Source: Ignavibacteria bacterium GWC2_36_12 (GTDB taxonomy: Bacteria > Bacteroidota > Ignavibacteria > Ignavibacteriales > Ignavibacteriaceae). From it: a stretch of 40,358 nucleotides of DNA. Below are positions 28,228 through 38,144 of the stretch, one piece after another. Made by a program: the position numbers and the translations under genes. How positions within the stretch are numbered: the first letter of the stretch is position 1; each line of letters begins with the position of its first letter. The notes beneath the pieces are model-generated. The model worked only from the letters and a program-made list of their open reading frames with translations. It made no database searches and was not told the origin of the DNA. The stretch spans positions 1 to 40,358 of the forward strand of contig MGZZ01000003.1 in NCBI GenBank assembly GCA_001802795.1, in the 5' to 3' direction.

Positions 28228-30096
28228 TTGACAATCACTAAACCTTTTTTTCAAATCCTTAAAAGAGTAACCAGAAGATTTCTTCTTCTCATAGTCATAC
28301 CTCTGAGCGTTGCTTTAACCAGTTGTTCATCAAGCAGATTTGCAAACTTTATATCAACCAATAAAGACAAACTAATGGATGGGGAGAAAGAGTTCCGATT
28401 TGTTTCATTCAACATTCCAAATCTTCATTATATAGAAGACTACCTCGCGTTCGATTCTTCAAATCCGTGGCGTCTTCCCGATGAATTTGAAATAAGAGAT
28501 GCACTTGAGTCAATAAAGCAACTGGGCGGTAAAGTTGCAAGAATATATGTTTTATCTGTACGAAAACAGGGCGAGTCAAAAAAAATCATACGTCACGTTG
28601 AAGCTCCGGGTATCTTTAATGAAGATGCATTCAAAGCTTTAGATAAAGTAATGCAAATTGCAAATGAAGTCGGGGTAAGAGTAATTATTCCTCTTGTTGA
28701 TAACTGGTGGTGGTGGGGCGGTCCGCTTGAATATGCAGCATTCCGGGGTAAGAAAAAAGAAGAGTTCTGGACTGATCCACAATTGATATCGGATTTTAAG
28801 AAGACTGTTGAGTTCATGGTTAACAGAAAAAATACTTACACCGGAGTTTTATATAAAGAAGATAAAGCTTTGTTTGGATGGGAAACAGGTAATGAACTTG
28901 AATGCCCTTTTTCATGGAATGCCGAAATTGCACGGTATATTAAAACTATGGACAATAATCATGTTGTTATTGAAGGAACTCATTCACAAATTTTATCCGA
29001 AGAAGCAATTAATAATCCTGATATAGACGTTCTTTCCACTCATCATTATTCAGAAGTTAATAAGTCAATAAAAAATATTTTGAAGAATAAGGATTTATCG
29101 AAAGGTAAAAAACCATATTTCGTTGGTGAATTTGGTTTGACTTCTCCTGAGAATATAAAAGCTATTGTTGATACTGTCATAAATAATGATGTATCCGGAA
29201 TTATGATATGGAGCCTAAGATTTCATAACAGGAACGGTGGGTTTTATATGCACAGGGAGAATACCGGTTCAGGTCCATACCGCTTCCCGGGATTTTCTTC
29301 AGGTGATATTTATAACGAAAAAGATATTATCAATTTTATGAGAACAAAAGCCTATGAAATTGACGATAGGAAAATTCCACCTTTAGAAATTCCAACTGCC
29401 CCACATTTACTTGAAATAACAGATGTTTACGATATTTCGTGGCAGGGTTCAACCGGTGCTTCATCTTACAATGTGGAAAGAAGAGAATCAAATAGCGATA
29501 ACTGGATTACTATTGCTACGAATATCTCCGACGCGGAAATTGCATACAAACCTTTGTTTATGGATACTACTGCAGTTTTGGGCAATGAATATTTTTACAG
29601 AATAACTGCTCTGAATGAAAGCGGAACATCTAAGCCTTCAAATGAGGCTGGTCCTGTAGGAGTTAATTCATTAAAAATTGTTGATGAATTGGCAGACGCT
29701 TCTAAAATTCTTATGAATGAAGGAAATATTGAGTTTTTAAACTACCAGGATATTAATAAAGCTAAAGAAGATAATAGCAGGTTAAAAGCAGATTCAGGCG
29801 CTTCAATAATTTATATTTCTCCAAAAAATATTTCATTATTCAAAGTATTTGCTTTTACTGATAATTCAGCATGTGGGGTTACAATCTTAGCTTCTGAATC
29901 ACTGGAAAATTTCTCTCCACTAATAACAAAATTGGAGACATTTCCTCCCTATAAAAATTTCTATGGTTTCTTTGCTCCAGTCGTTTATACATGTGAAGAA
30001 TTTCCAGTAAATTTGAAATACATAAAAATCTTATTTAATAAAGGAGTTCAGTTAAGCAGAACCGAAATTGAATATACCGGGAATAAAACTAATTAG
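28228..30096 (+). CDS. GH5-type glycoside hydrolase lipoprotein (endo-mannanase-like) with FN3 domain
   Basis: 622 residues. The only common start codon between the upstream in-frame stop (28204) and the signal sequence is TTG 28228; no Shine-Dalgarno is visible. The signal ends in a lipobox 'ALTSC', so it is a lipoprotein. The barrel resembles the GH5/COG3934 endo-1,4-beta-mannanase group: 'FRFVSFNIPNLHYIED', 'GGKVARIYVLSV', acid/base Glu223 in 'FGWETGNELECP', and nucleophile Glu301 in 'YFVGEFGLTSP'. A fibronectin type III domain follows (about 390-475), then about 130 residues resembling a discoidin-like beta-sandwich. A mannan or glucomannan backbone is a reasonable substrate, but other beta-glycans cannot be excluded without subfamily assignment. 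Confidence 0.85.
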   Translation: MTITKPFFQILKRVTRRFLLLIVIPLSVALTSCSSSRFANFISTNKDKLMDGEKEFRFVSFNIPNLHYIEDYLAFDSSNPWRLPDEFEIRDALESIKQLGGKVARIYVLSVRKQGESKKIIRHVEAPGIFNEDAFKALDKVMQIANEVGVRVIIPLVDNWWWWGGPLEYAAFRGKKKEEFWTDPQLISDFKKTVEFMVNRKNTYTGVLYKEDKALFGWETGNELECPFSWNAEIARYIKTMDNNHVVIEGTHSQILSEEAINNPDIDVLSTHHYSEVNKSIKNILKNKDLSKGKKPYFVGEFGLTSPENIKAIVDTVINNDVSGIMIWSLRFHNRNGGFYMHRENTGSGPYRFPGFSSGDIYNEKDIINFMRTKAYEIDDRKIPPLEIPTAPHLLEITDVYDISWQGSTGASSYNVERRESNSDNWITIATNISDAEIAYKPLFMDTTAVLGNEYFYRITALNESGTSKPSNEAGPVGVNSLKIVDELADASKILMNEGNIEFLNYQDINKAKEDNSRLKADSGASIIYISPKNISLFKVFAFTDNSACGVTILASESLENFSPLITKLETFPPYKNFYGFFAPVVYTCEEFPVNLKYIKILFNKGVQLSRTEIEYTGNKTN

Positions 30097-30112
30097 AAAA
30101 AGGATGTAAACA

Positions 30113-32119
30113 ATGAATCTTATTGCAGTTATTTTTTCATTTTTAACTCTCATTAATTCAACTGAGAAGACCACAATGGAAATTCCTTCGATTTTTTCAG
30201 ACAATATGGTTCTTCAGCAAAACTCGACTGCGAGTTTCTGGGGAAAGGCTGAACCGAGAATTAAAGTAAACATAAATGCAAGCTGGGGAGAATCGGCAAC
30301 AACAAATGTAAATGATGACGGATCGTGGTTAGCAAAAATAAAAACTCCGTCTGCAGGAGGTCCTTTCGAAGTTAACCTGACAGTAGGAGATTCAACCATT
30401 ATTTATAAAAATATTTTGATTGGCGAAGTATGGCTTTGCTCCGGGCAATCAAACATGGAGATGCCATTACAGGGCTGGCCACCTAATGATTTGATTTTGA
30501 ACTCACAGGAAGAAATCAAAAATTCTTCCAATTCTAATATCAGGCTCTTTAGTGTTTCGCGCGCTTATTCTGTTGAAAAAGAATTTAATGTTGACGGGAA
30601 ATGGGAAGAATGCAATCCTCAAACGATCGCAAGTTTTAGTGCTACTGCATATTTCTTTGGTAAAAGATTACAAGAAAAACTAAATATTCCCATTGGGTTA
30701 ATCCATTCGAGCTGGGGAGGAACTCCTGCTGAATCATGGACAAGTAATGAATATCTTGAGTCTATCGATGATTTCAAACCTATTCTTGCTGATATAGAGA
30801 ATAGTAAAGGAGATATTCAAAAATATAAAGTGTGGCTCTCTGACCACCCGGTTATTAATATAGATAAACCTCTTGAAACAAGCTGGGAGAACCTTGACTT
30901 TAATGATGAAAAATGTTCTTCAACTAATTTTAAAGATAGTATGTGGCGGGAGGTAGACCTTCCGAGACTATGGGAAACCAGCGAGGTTGGAAATTTTGAT
31001 GGGGTTATTTGGTTTAGAAAGAAAATCGAAATACCCGAAAGCTGGAGAGACCAAAACCTTGTTATTGAACTCGGGCCGATAGATGATATGGATAGAACCT
31101 ATGTAAACGGGGTTTTGATAGGTGCCCACGAAAAAAGTGGTTTCTGGAGAAACGATAGAATTTATAATATTCCGAAAGAATTATTATCAAAAGAAATTTT
31201 AATTGCTGTAAGAGTACTCGATAATCAAGGAGGGGGCGGATTATATGGAGACATAGAAAAATTAAAAATACATCCTACTAACAGTGATGAAAGTATATCC
31301 TTAAGCGGCAAATGGAAATACTTACCCGTGGCTGAATACCATGGCCAGAAGTTTTATGCCTTTGATATAGACAAGATGGATTATTACTCGAGACCACTTA
31401 TAAAAATTAGTCTCTCCGCCAATACACCAACTACACTTTTTAATGCAATGATAAATCCTTTAGTTCCCTATTCAATTGGGGGCGCAATCTGGTACCAGGG
31501 AGAATCGAACACAGGCAGATCAGAACAATATACAACCCTGTTTCCCTTAATGATAAAAAACTGGCGCGAAGTATGGGGTTTGGGCGATTTCCCTTTTTAT
31601 TATGTTCAGATTGCTCCTTATAATTACGGTAGTGAAACACATTCTGAATTCCTCCGCGAGTCTCAATTAAAATCCTTATCTGTTCAAAATACGGGAATGG
31701 TTGTTACACTGGATATTGGTAACCCCGTAAATATTCATCCTTCTAATAAACAGGATGTTGGAAAAAGACTCGCCGACTGGGCGTTAGCTAAAACATATAA
31801 TAAAAACGTTCCTTACTCAGGCCCGCTTTATAAATCAATGAAAGTTGAAAAAGACAAGATCGTTATTTCTTTTGATCATTGTGATGAACTGGTTGTAAAG
31901 CAATCAGAAGACAACAACAATTTTTTGATTGCAGGTACTGACAGTGTATTCAAAAATGCTGAAGTAAAAATAGATAACGACCAATTGATTTTGTTTAACC
32001 CCGAAATAAAAAATCCTATTGCTGTAAGGTATGCCTGGAGTAATACTGCAACAGCAACTTTGTTTAATAAAGAAGGACTACCGGCTTCATCATTTAGAAC
32101 GGATAATTGGGAAAAATAA
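30113..32119 (+). CDS. Sialate O-acetylesterase-family / CE20-like carbohydrate acetylesterase
   Basis: 668 residues; ATG 30113, 16 bp after the GH5-like gene. A short hydrophobic start ('MNLIAVIFSFLTLINS') suggests export. Family blocks: 'IFSDNMVLQQNS', 'WLCSGQSNMEMP' (nucleophile Ser113), 'AIWYQGESN' (about 458-466), and 'LDIGNPVNIHP' (Asp534/His542). A jelly-roll beta-sandwich resembling GH2 sugar-binding domains is inserted at about 255-400 ('FRKKIEIPESW', 'VNGVLIGAHEKSGFWR'). Such enzymes remove acetyl groups from xyloglucan, xylan or other plant glycans; CE20 members have this SGNH plus beta-sandwich layout. As the last plus-strand gene it would deacetylate the polymer or its oligosaccharides so that the GH5 enzymes can work. 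Confidence 0.88.
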   Translation: MNLIAVIFSFLTLINSTEKTTMEIPSIFSDNMVLQQNSTASFWGKAEPRIKVNINASWGESATTNVNDDGSWLAKIKTPSAGGPFEVNLTVGDSTIIYKNILIGEVWLCSGQSNMEMPLQGWPPNDLILNSQEEIKNSSNSNIRLFSVSRAYSVEKEFNVDGKWEECNPQTIASFSATAYFFGKRLQEKLNIPIGLIHSSWGGTPAESWTSNEYLESIDDFKPILADIENSKGDIQKYKVWLSDHPVINIDKPLETSWENLDFNDEKCSSTNFKDSMWREVDLPRLWETSEVGNFDGVIWFRKKIEIPESWRDQNLVIELGPIDDMDRTYVNGVLIGAHEKSGFWRNDRIYNIPKELLSKEILIAVRVLDNQGGGGLYGDIEKLKIHPTNSDESISLSGKWKYLPVAEYHGQKFYAFDIDKMDYYSRPLIKISLSANTPTTLFNAMINPLVPYSIGGAIWYQGESNTGRSEQYTTLFPLMIKNWREVWGLGDFPFYYVQIAPYNYGSETHSEFLRESQLKSLSVQNTGMVVTLDIGNPVNIHPSNKQDVGKRLADWALAKTYNKNVPYSGPLYKSMKVEKDKIVISFDHCDELVVKQSEDNNNFLIAGTDSVFKNAEVKIDNDQLILFNPEIKNPIAVRYAWSNTATATLFNKEGLPASSFRTDNWEK

Positions 32120-32143
32120 ATTTCCGGAGAAAATGAATAAAAA

Positions 32144-32172
32144 AAAGGGTGATCTTTTTGAGATCACCCTTT
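32144..32172. terminator. Bidirectional terminator between convergent genes
   Basis: AAAGGGTGATCT and AGATCACCCTTT form a perfect 12 bp stem around TTTTG. It sits between the ends of convergent genes (32119 plus, 32199 minus). The A-run on its left gives a long U-tract on the minus-strand transcript, so termination of the beta-helix gene should be strongest; the plus-strand U-tract is short. Confidence 0.88.
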
Positions 32173-32198
32173 GGAATTTACTCACCTTGGATAAATAC

Positions 32199-34757
32199 TT
32201 ACTTAAGCAGCATCATTTTCTTATTGAACTTATAGTCGCCTGCTTCAAGACTATAGAAGTAAACACCTGAAGCCAGACGGCTTGCATCAAAATTAACAAT
32301 ATACGCTCCTGCATTCATATAAGTATCAACAATTGTAGCAACTTTCTGACCCAGAATATTATAGATTGTTAACCTTACATTTGATGCTTTATCCAGATCA
32401 AAGTTAATCTTTGTCGTGGGGTTAAATGGATTCGGGTAGTTTTGCGATAGCGAGAAACCGTCAGGCAACTCTGGGCGTTCCGTAACAGAAGTAATAATCT
32501 TGTTCAGTTGAATCCAATCAAGTAATACTTCGCCTGCAGATATGGTTACATTATTTGCCCCGGCTGCTAACGTAAACTGACCGGAGAAAACACTAAGACC
32601 ATCAGAATTTCCTGCCTCGCCTTCAAACGAGATATCTAATGTTTGTCCATTTGTTTGAAGCTGACCTGCTTTTGTACCGTTCGGTGCCTGATAGAATATT
32701 GTTACAGCATAAGGTCCTTCTGCTTCAGCATCAATTGAAAAAGAAATAGTTCCATTCGCACCCATATTTACATATTTGAATCCGCTTGGAACATATATAT
32801 TCGGGTCTGGACTAATTAAAGCTACAATGTCATATGTAGTAACATTACTGGCATTTAAGGAAATTATATTTGAACCACCGACTACAACATCAACAGAAAG
32901 GAATTCCTGATAGCCCCAGGAAGGTTCAATTCTAAAAGTATTCTCTCCTGCCTGTAAGTTTAAACCTGCGGCTCCTTCAATAAGCCCCGCAGCAGTTATA
33001 GTGTATTCATTCCAAGCAACTGGAGCCAAATCACTCCAATAATATTCGCCGTAACCTGAATTATTACGCATATTAGTTCCATTCATGATTAGTCTTTGTC
33101 CTCTTACAGCATCCTGACTCCTGGTTTTCACTACCAAATCAACAGTAGCAGCTTCAGTCATGTTAAACTTCCATTCTATGAAACCACCACCATCCATATC
33201 AAAGTACGGTAAATCACCGGCATAATTTTCAACAACTGCCGATCCGCCTATTGTAGTGTTCTCAGCTTCTATTGACCCAATTACGCCAACACTTACGCCG
33301 CCCACCATTCCTTCAATATCGGCTACATATTGATCTTTGTTAGCTTCAAACTGGTCTTTTTGAGTTGGAAACCAGTTTAAATCGCCCAGAGGTAAATTAT
33401 CTGTACCTGCATTCATTAGGCTTGCAGTTGTGTAACTAAAGTTTTCAGGAACACCTCTTGGTGTATTTGCAGGCCAACTTGGACAGGTATGACATGTGTC
33501 ACCACCATCCATAGGGTACATCCAAAAATACGTTGTTGAAGGCGTTGGACCGCCATAATATTGAGATGCCCTAATTTCAGTTATATAAGCAGTCATATTG
33601 TTGAATATGCTTTCAGTTGGGTAAGTAGGGAAATCCGGTCTACTATCCAACCAGGTAGTATCACTTACTACAACACCTTCATAAGGATCTATAAAGTCTT
33701 CTTTTAACACCGGGCCTACAAAGGGTTGTGCTCTTATAGTATCGGCATACCAAGCATCGAACATTGGATCTCTCCATGCAGCAGTATGTGTAAACAGAAT
33801 TTTACGCCCGAGTTCAGGACCATATTTAGAGGGTAAATCACTAAAGCCAAATATTCCACTGGCATATTGTCTCGGATCGCGGCTCGGATTACCTATTTCA
33901 TCTCTATCTGAAGCCTCGCCATCCCAAAAACCATTAATAATTAAATTGTTAGCGAAGTATGCTTTATACAGCCAGGGTGTTGTGTTTATGCCACGTCCTA
34001 TATTTACTAAAGTGTTGTGGTTAAATCTCAGATAGTTTGCAATGCCGCTTTCTATTTGCAAAGCAGTAAAAGCAACATTAAAGAAAGTATTATTCTCTAC
34101 AATAACTGTATCCTGATCTGCCCAAATTGAAAGACCACGCCCCGTCCACATTTGTGTAGGGGGAAATTCCAGTAAATTTCGATAGATGTTATTTGTTACA
34201 AAAATATCATTGTTTTTACCTGTCCAGGCAATTATCGAAAAATTATTACGTTCAAATACGCAGTTATCAATTACAAAGCGAGAATCGCTTGCATCTATTT
34301 GTATCGGTTGGTAGAGAGAACCTTGTGCCCCGCCATCATCACTACCAATTATATACAAATTTTTAAGAGTAATAGAACCATTTCCTGTAATCATTCTACC
34401 ATTAAGTGTTCCATCCTCCCTGGCAACCTGTTGTAATACTGCAGGAAAAGCGTTGGGATCGTTAGGATCAGGATCTTCGCCTACAATTCTTAGATGCCAT
34501 CCGGGATTTTCAATTGTTTCATCGTTCCAGTAAAATCCTCCTCTCCTTAATTTGTAAACACGGTTTGGGTTAGCTCTCGAACCATCTGCAGATGTATCCG
34601 CTGCAATAGCTAAACGAAGAGCATTGGGAATAAAATTACCTCCTCCATCCAGCCATTCAACATCCAACGTATCAGACTGAGCCTGAATGTTTTTTACCGG
34701 AAGAAAAATAAACCCCACAAAAAGTATAAGAAGTATAAATAAGTAACTAGGTTTCAT
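32199..34757 (-). CDS. T9SS-secreted right-handed beta-helix protein with CBM6/35-like modules
   Basis: 852 residues; ATG 34757 with GGAGG upstream. Signal peptide ends at 'NIQAQ' (about 27). Residues about 40-290 have the N-rich periodic pattern of a right-handed parallel beta-helix ('ITLKNLYIIG', 'FVIDNCVFERNN', 'VIVENNTFFN', 'LRFNHNTLVN'), the fold of pectate lyases and related polysaccharide-active enzymes. I see no recognisable catalytic motif. Two beta-sandwich modules follow, one starting 'GSIEAENTTIGG' (about 490-620) and one ending 'VLLDWIQL' (about 630-755), both like CBM6/35. The last ~80 residues are a T9SS domain ('LSQNYPNPFNPTTKI' ... 'KKMMLLK'). It follows TBDR3 by 47 bp, so the two form an operon for a separate substrate. 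Polysaccharide lyase or binding protein are both possible. Confidence 0.85.
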   Translation of the reverse strand: MKPSYLFILLILFVGFIFLPVKNIQAQSDTLDVEWLDGGGNFIPNALRLAIAADTSADGSRANPNRVYKLRRGGFYWNDETIENPGWHLRIVGEDPDPNDPNAFPAVLQQVAREDGTLNGRMITGNGSITLKNLYIIGSDDGGAQGSLYQPIQIDASDSRFVIDNCVFERNNFSIIAWTGKNNDIFVTNNIYRNLLEFPPTQMWTGRGLSIWADQDTVIVENNTFFNVAFTALQIESGIANYLRFNHNTLVNIGRGINTTPWLYKAYFANNLIINGFWDGEASDRDEIGNPSRDPRQYASGIFGFSDLPSKYGPELGRKILFTHTAAWRDPMFDAWYADTIRAQPFVGPVLKEDFIDPYEGVVVSDTTWLDSRPDFPTYPTESIFNNMTAYITEIRASQYYGGPTPSTTYFWMYPMDGGDTCHTCPSWPANTPRGVPENFSYTTASLMNAGTDNLPLGDLNWFPTQKDQFEANKDQYVADIEGMVGGVSVGVIGSIEAENTTIGGSAVVENYAGDLPYFDMDGGGFIEWKFNMTEAATVDLVVKTRSQDAVRGQRLIMNGTNMRNNSGYGEYYWSDLAPVAWNEYTITAAGLIEGAAGLNLQAGENTFRIEPSWGYQEFLSVDVVVGGSNIISLNASNVTTYDIVALISPDPNIYVPSGFKYVNMGANGTISFSIDAEAEGPYAVTIFYQAPNGTKAGQLQTNGQTLDISFEGEAGNSDGLSVFSGQFTLAAGANNVTISAGEVLLDWIQLNKIITSVTERPELPDGFSLSQNYPNPFNPTTKINFDLDKASNVRLTIYNILGQKVATIVDTYMNAGAYIVNFDASRLASGVYFYSLEAGDYKFNKKMMLLK

Positions 34758-34804
34758 AGGATGTCCTCCAATAATTTTGATTATTGATTAGTTAATTAAA
34801 TTAC

Positions 34805-37800
34805 TTACTGTAAATTATATCGAATTCCTAAATCCATTGTAAATCCGTAGTACTCAGTATAGGAAGCGTTAGTTTCTACGTTTCCTCTGTAATTTCTGTC
34901 TGCTCTTTTATTTAGATTAGTTAAATTTGCATATACCTGAAGACCCCAGTCCAGTTTTTGCTGCAAAGTTAAATCCCATCGATAGTAAGTTCCTGTAGAT
35001 TGATCTAATGCGGCATCATTTGCTATCCAGGCGGTCTTATCGCTTTGATATAAATAAGAGAGTCGTAAAGAAAAGTCTTTAAAATCATATCCAAAGGTCA
35101 CATTGAGAATATGTGCAGGTTGATAAGGCATACGGCTTGTTCTTATAGTATCTGTGACAATATAACTTGATCTGGGTGGAATGCCCGTAATTACTCGTTG
35201 GGTAGAATATATTTGCTTATCAATCTCAGAGAAAATTCTTGTATAATTTACATTTAGTACCAAACCCTGCAGGACAGATGGCAGATACCAGAACCGGGTT
35301 TGCCAATCGAGTTCAAAACCTTTATAGTATGCCGGGTTAGGGTTGTTAACATAAGTATCCATGTATGGATTATTAGTACGCCAATCATCAGGTATATTTG
35401 ACCCTTCTAATGTCGGAACACCCGCTCGCAGTTGATAGCCAACCTGAAAAATTAAGTTTTCAATTCTTTTATGGAAGCCGGAAATGGTAAAGAACCCAGT
35501 ATAGTTTTCATAGATTTGAACAGAGGCATCCAGGTTTACAGATCTAGCGGGCTTCAAAAGTGCGTTGTTAGCACGGATATAATTGCCATAAATATCTATC
35601 GAGGTAATAGGAGCATATTGAATATAATCTGGTCTTGTAAGAGTTTCTGTTCTTGCCAAACGAATTTTCAACCAATCGGCTGGACTAACTATTAAATGAA
35701 CTATAGGCAGCCAAAATTCGTTTTCTCTTACATTGTTTAGTTTTGTATAATCCGGCGGAGTTACACTGGCTGCACTGCCAGCACCTCTGAAACGTTGTCC
35801 GTTATATTCAGAATAATCTCTTTCATAACGAACTCCCGGAATAAGTGTAAAAAAATTCCAGGAAAGTTCACTCATTATATAAGCTGCCTGGTAACGTTCA
35901 ATACCATCGTAATCACCACCATCAGAGCCATAATCTCCATAACCTGTACCTGTAGAATAAGAAAGCCAGTTATTTGGATATTGGTCGGCATTACTCTTGA
36001 AAGCATCTGTAAACTGCCGTAATATTCTTTCATTAATCATAAATCCCAAATTATACTCGCCATTTAGAAAATGCGGACTTGGCTCATTTAAAAGAAAACG
36101 GGAAACAGGGAAAGCCGCATAGTTTCTCGCGAGTGCAGAATCACTTTCCCAATTCCAATCATCCGGGTAATGTTCGGCTAAGTATTTAAGTGCAGCAACT
36201 ATTGAAGCATTTTGATATGCACTACCTCCATACTGAAGATTATCCAATCCCCATTTTTCCTGATCATTCAGTCTGTCAAGCCACCGGAATTTTCCTCCGA
36301 GTTTAACATATCCTTTAATATCCGAACCAATCATAAACGGGAGCTGTGTGTTAAATTGGAATGAAGATTCATTTTCTTTTCGTGTGGTACTATGAATAAA
36401 GACATTTCGAAGCCCTGTAGTCAAAGTATCAATTGTTTGAAGAGCAGGAATTTCATGCGGATCCATTCCGGCATAAACACCCCCTGTATTAAAAGCAACA
36501 TTTTCCTGAATAAAATTCCACTCATAATTTCCCGGGTTATCAGTCAAGGATGAAGTTCTGGCAACAGTAAAATCATATTTTATCCAATTAAAATCCTGCT
36601 CAATACCTACAGTACCAGTAAAAATTGAAGTGACATCATCTTTATTCTCAAGTGTATATTGATGCCTGTTTTCTGCCACATTCATCACGTTGATACGGTT
36701 GATGGATTCATTATTAAGACGATTATAAAATGAATTGGCAATAACTTTACCTGAAGGAATTCGATAATCAAGAAGAATGCTTGCTCCAGTACGACGGCGC
36801 GTTACGTTCTCAGCTCTTAATCTTATATTTGTAGGCTTGACAACAATATCAGGAGCTACACCTGTTTGATTATAATCCCCCTGAAATTTATCTGCACTAC
36901 GATTGTAATCATCTAAATTAAGGTTTGCAATAACGCCAAGACTATTATCCAGGAATCGGTTACTTACACTTCCGGTAAGTGCATAATTACCATAATAATC
37001 CTGAAGCTGATTATAACCGCCTTGCACAGAAGCGCTAAACTGAAGTCCTACCGGTGCTTCTTTTAATCTTAAATCTACTGTGCCACCAAGTGCATCAGCA
37101 TCCATATCCGGTGTATTTGCTTTTTTCAATGTAATACCATCCAGCATATTAGATGCAATCAGAGAAAGATCAATACTCCTATCGTCACTTCCAGTTGCAG
37201 GAAGGCGAACACCATTAACTGTTACTGAATTATACTTTGGCTCTAATCCTCTAATTGATATCTTGTTAGCTTCACCTCCTGAACGTTCTATAGAAACACC
37301 GGGCAAACGACCGATAGTCTCTGCTGCATTAACATCAGGGAGTTCCTTAATACGATCCCTGGCAACCACATTAGCTATAGTATTTGAGTTAAACTGTTGA
37401 TTAATAGCTCCGAGTTGCCCTTCTGCCTGAGCAGTTATTGTAACTGTTTCTCCCTCTATAGTTTTGTACTCGAGATAAAAATTTTCTTCGAAACTTCTGT
37501 TCTCAATAATGTTCACATCGATACTAACTGAGTTATATCCGATATATGATATTGTTAATGTTTGACTTCCAACTGGAATATTTCTAATAATGAATTTACC
37601 TTCTAAATCCGTTGCAGCACCTATACTTGTACCTTTAACTATTATGTTGGCCCCCACCAGTGGTTCTTCCGTGTTTTTGTCCATTACCGTTCCCCTAACA
37701 ACACCTACCTGGGCAAACAAAAAAGACTGGGATAATAACAAAAGTAACAACACTAAAAGAGTACCAGAATAAAATTTTCTTCTACTTTTATAGAAGGAAG

Positions 37801-37810
37801 TAATTAGCAT
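34805..37810 (-). CDS. TonB-dependent receptor, TIGR01782-like type (TBDR3)
   Basis: 1001 residues; ATG 37810 behind a strong GAGGAGG. Signal peptide to about residue 33 ('QSFLFA'), then a CarboxypepD_reg domain ('NTEEPLVGANIIVKG', about 36-120), then a plug with 'RIKELPDVNAAETIGRLPGV', 'SIRGLEPKYNSVTVNGV' and 'DADALGGTVDLRLKEA'. These plug motifs are typical of the Xanthomonas/Caulobacter TBDR group (TIGR01782), unlike TBDR1 and TBDR2. The barrel ends in 'YGFTMDLGIRYNLQ'. That group often serves plant-glycan import in organisms without SusD. It is first of a two-gene operon with the beta-helix protein. Confidence 0.92.
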   Translation of the reverse strand: MLITSFYKSRRKFYSGTLLVLLLLLLSQSFLFAQVGVVRGTVMDKNTEEPLVGANIIVKGTSIGAATDLEGKFIIRNIPVGSQTLTISYIGYNSVSIDVNIIENRSFEENFYLEYKTIEGETVTITAQAEGQLGAINQQFNSNTIANVVARDRIKELPDVNAAETIGRLPGVSIERSGGEANKISIRGLEPKYNSVTVNGVRLPATGSDDRSIDLSLIASNMLDGITLKKANTPDMDADALGGTVDLRLKEAPVGLQFSASVQGGYNQLQDYYGNYALTGSVSNRFLDNSLGVIANLNLDDYNRSADKFQGDYNQTGVAPDIVVKPTNIRLRAENVTRRRTGASILLDYRIPSGKVIANSFYNRLNNESINRINVMNVAENRHQYTLENKDDVTSIFTGTVGIEQDFNWIKYDFTVARTSSLTDNPGNYEWNFIQENVAFNTGGVYAGMDPHEIPALQTIDTLTTGLRNVFIHSTTRKENESSFQFNTQLPFMIGSDIKGYVKLGGKFRWLDRLNDQEKWGLDNLQYGGSAYQNASIVAALKYLAEHYPDDWNWESDSALARNYAAFPVSRFLLNEPSPHFLNGEYNLGFMINERILRQFTDAFKSNADQYPNNWLSYSTGTGYGDYGSDGGDYDGIERYQAAYIMSELSWNFFTLIPGVRYERDYSEYNGQRFRGAGSAASVTPPDYTKLNNVRENEFWLPIVHLIVSPADWLKIRLARTETLTRPDYIQYAPITSIDIYGNYIRANNALLKPARSVNLDASVQIYENYTGFFTISGFHKRIENLIFQVGYQLRAGVPTLEGSNIPDDWRTNNPYMDTYVNNPNPAYYKGFELDWQTRFWYLPSVLQGLVLNVNYTRIFSEIDKQIYSTQRVITGIPPRSSYIVTDTIRTSRMPYQPAHILNVTFGYDFKDFSLRLSYLYQSDKTAWIANDAALDQSTGTYYRWDLTLQQKLDWGLQVYANLTNLNKRADRNYRGNVETNASYTEYYGFTMDLGIRYNLQ

Positions 37811-38144
37811 GTCTCGCCTCCTCGCCCGATACTTGATTTACATAAATTTTAAGGTCTTTAAAAATATAAATACCAAAAAAATCAATGTAAAATTTATTTT
37901 TTTGCCCGTTTCAATGGATTTTTTCCTCACTAATCAATTAAACAAATCAATAATAATACCATCGAATGAGCAAGAAAACGTTTACTAAACTGAAATAATT
38001 AAATCTTGGAGAGTGATGAATTTATCATTTTAATAAAAAGTTATAGCTATAATAAAGCTTGCTGGTCTCTTACTTCTTTATACTAAAAGCTCACACCCAA
38101 CAATTATTAGAAGGCATCATGCAGGGATTTTAGATTTTATAATT
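37811..38144. promoter_or_regulatory. Promoter region of the TBDR3 operon (334 bp, no gene)
   Basis: No supportable gene. The region should hold the minus-strand promoter of TBDR3 and the 3' end of the epimerase transcript. An AAACGTTT palindrome at 37976-37983, about 165 bp upstream of TBDR3, resembles LacI-family operator cores. A near-palindrome TGATGAATTTATCA lies at 38014-38027. I see no clear terminator hairpin for the epimerase gene and no copy of the 17-mer found at 5843-6058. Confidence 0.5.
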
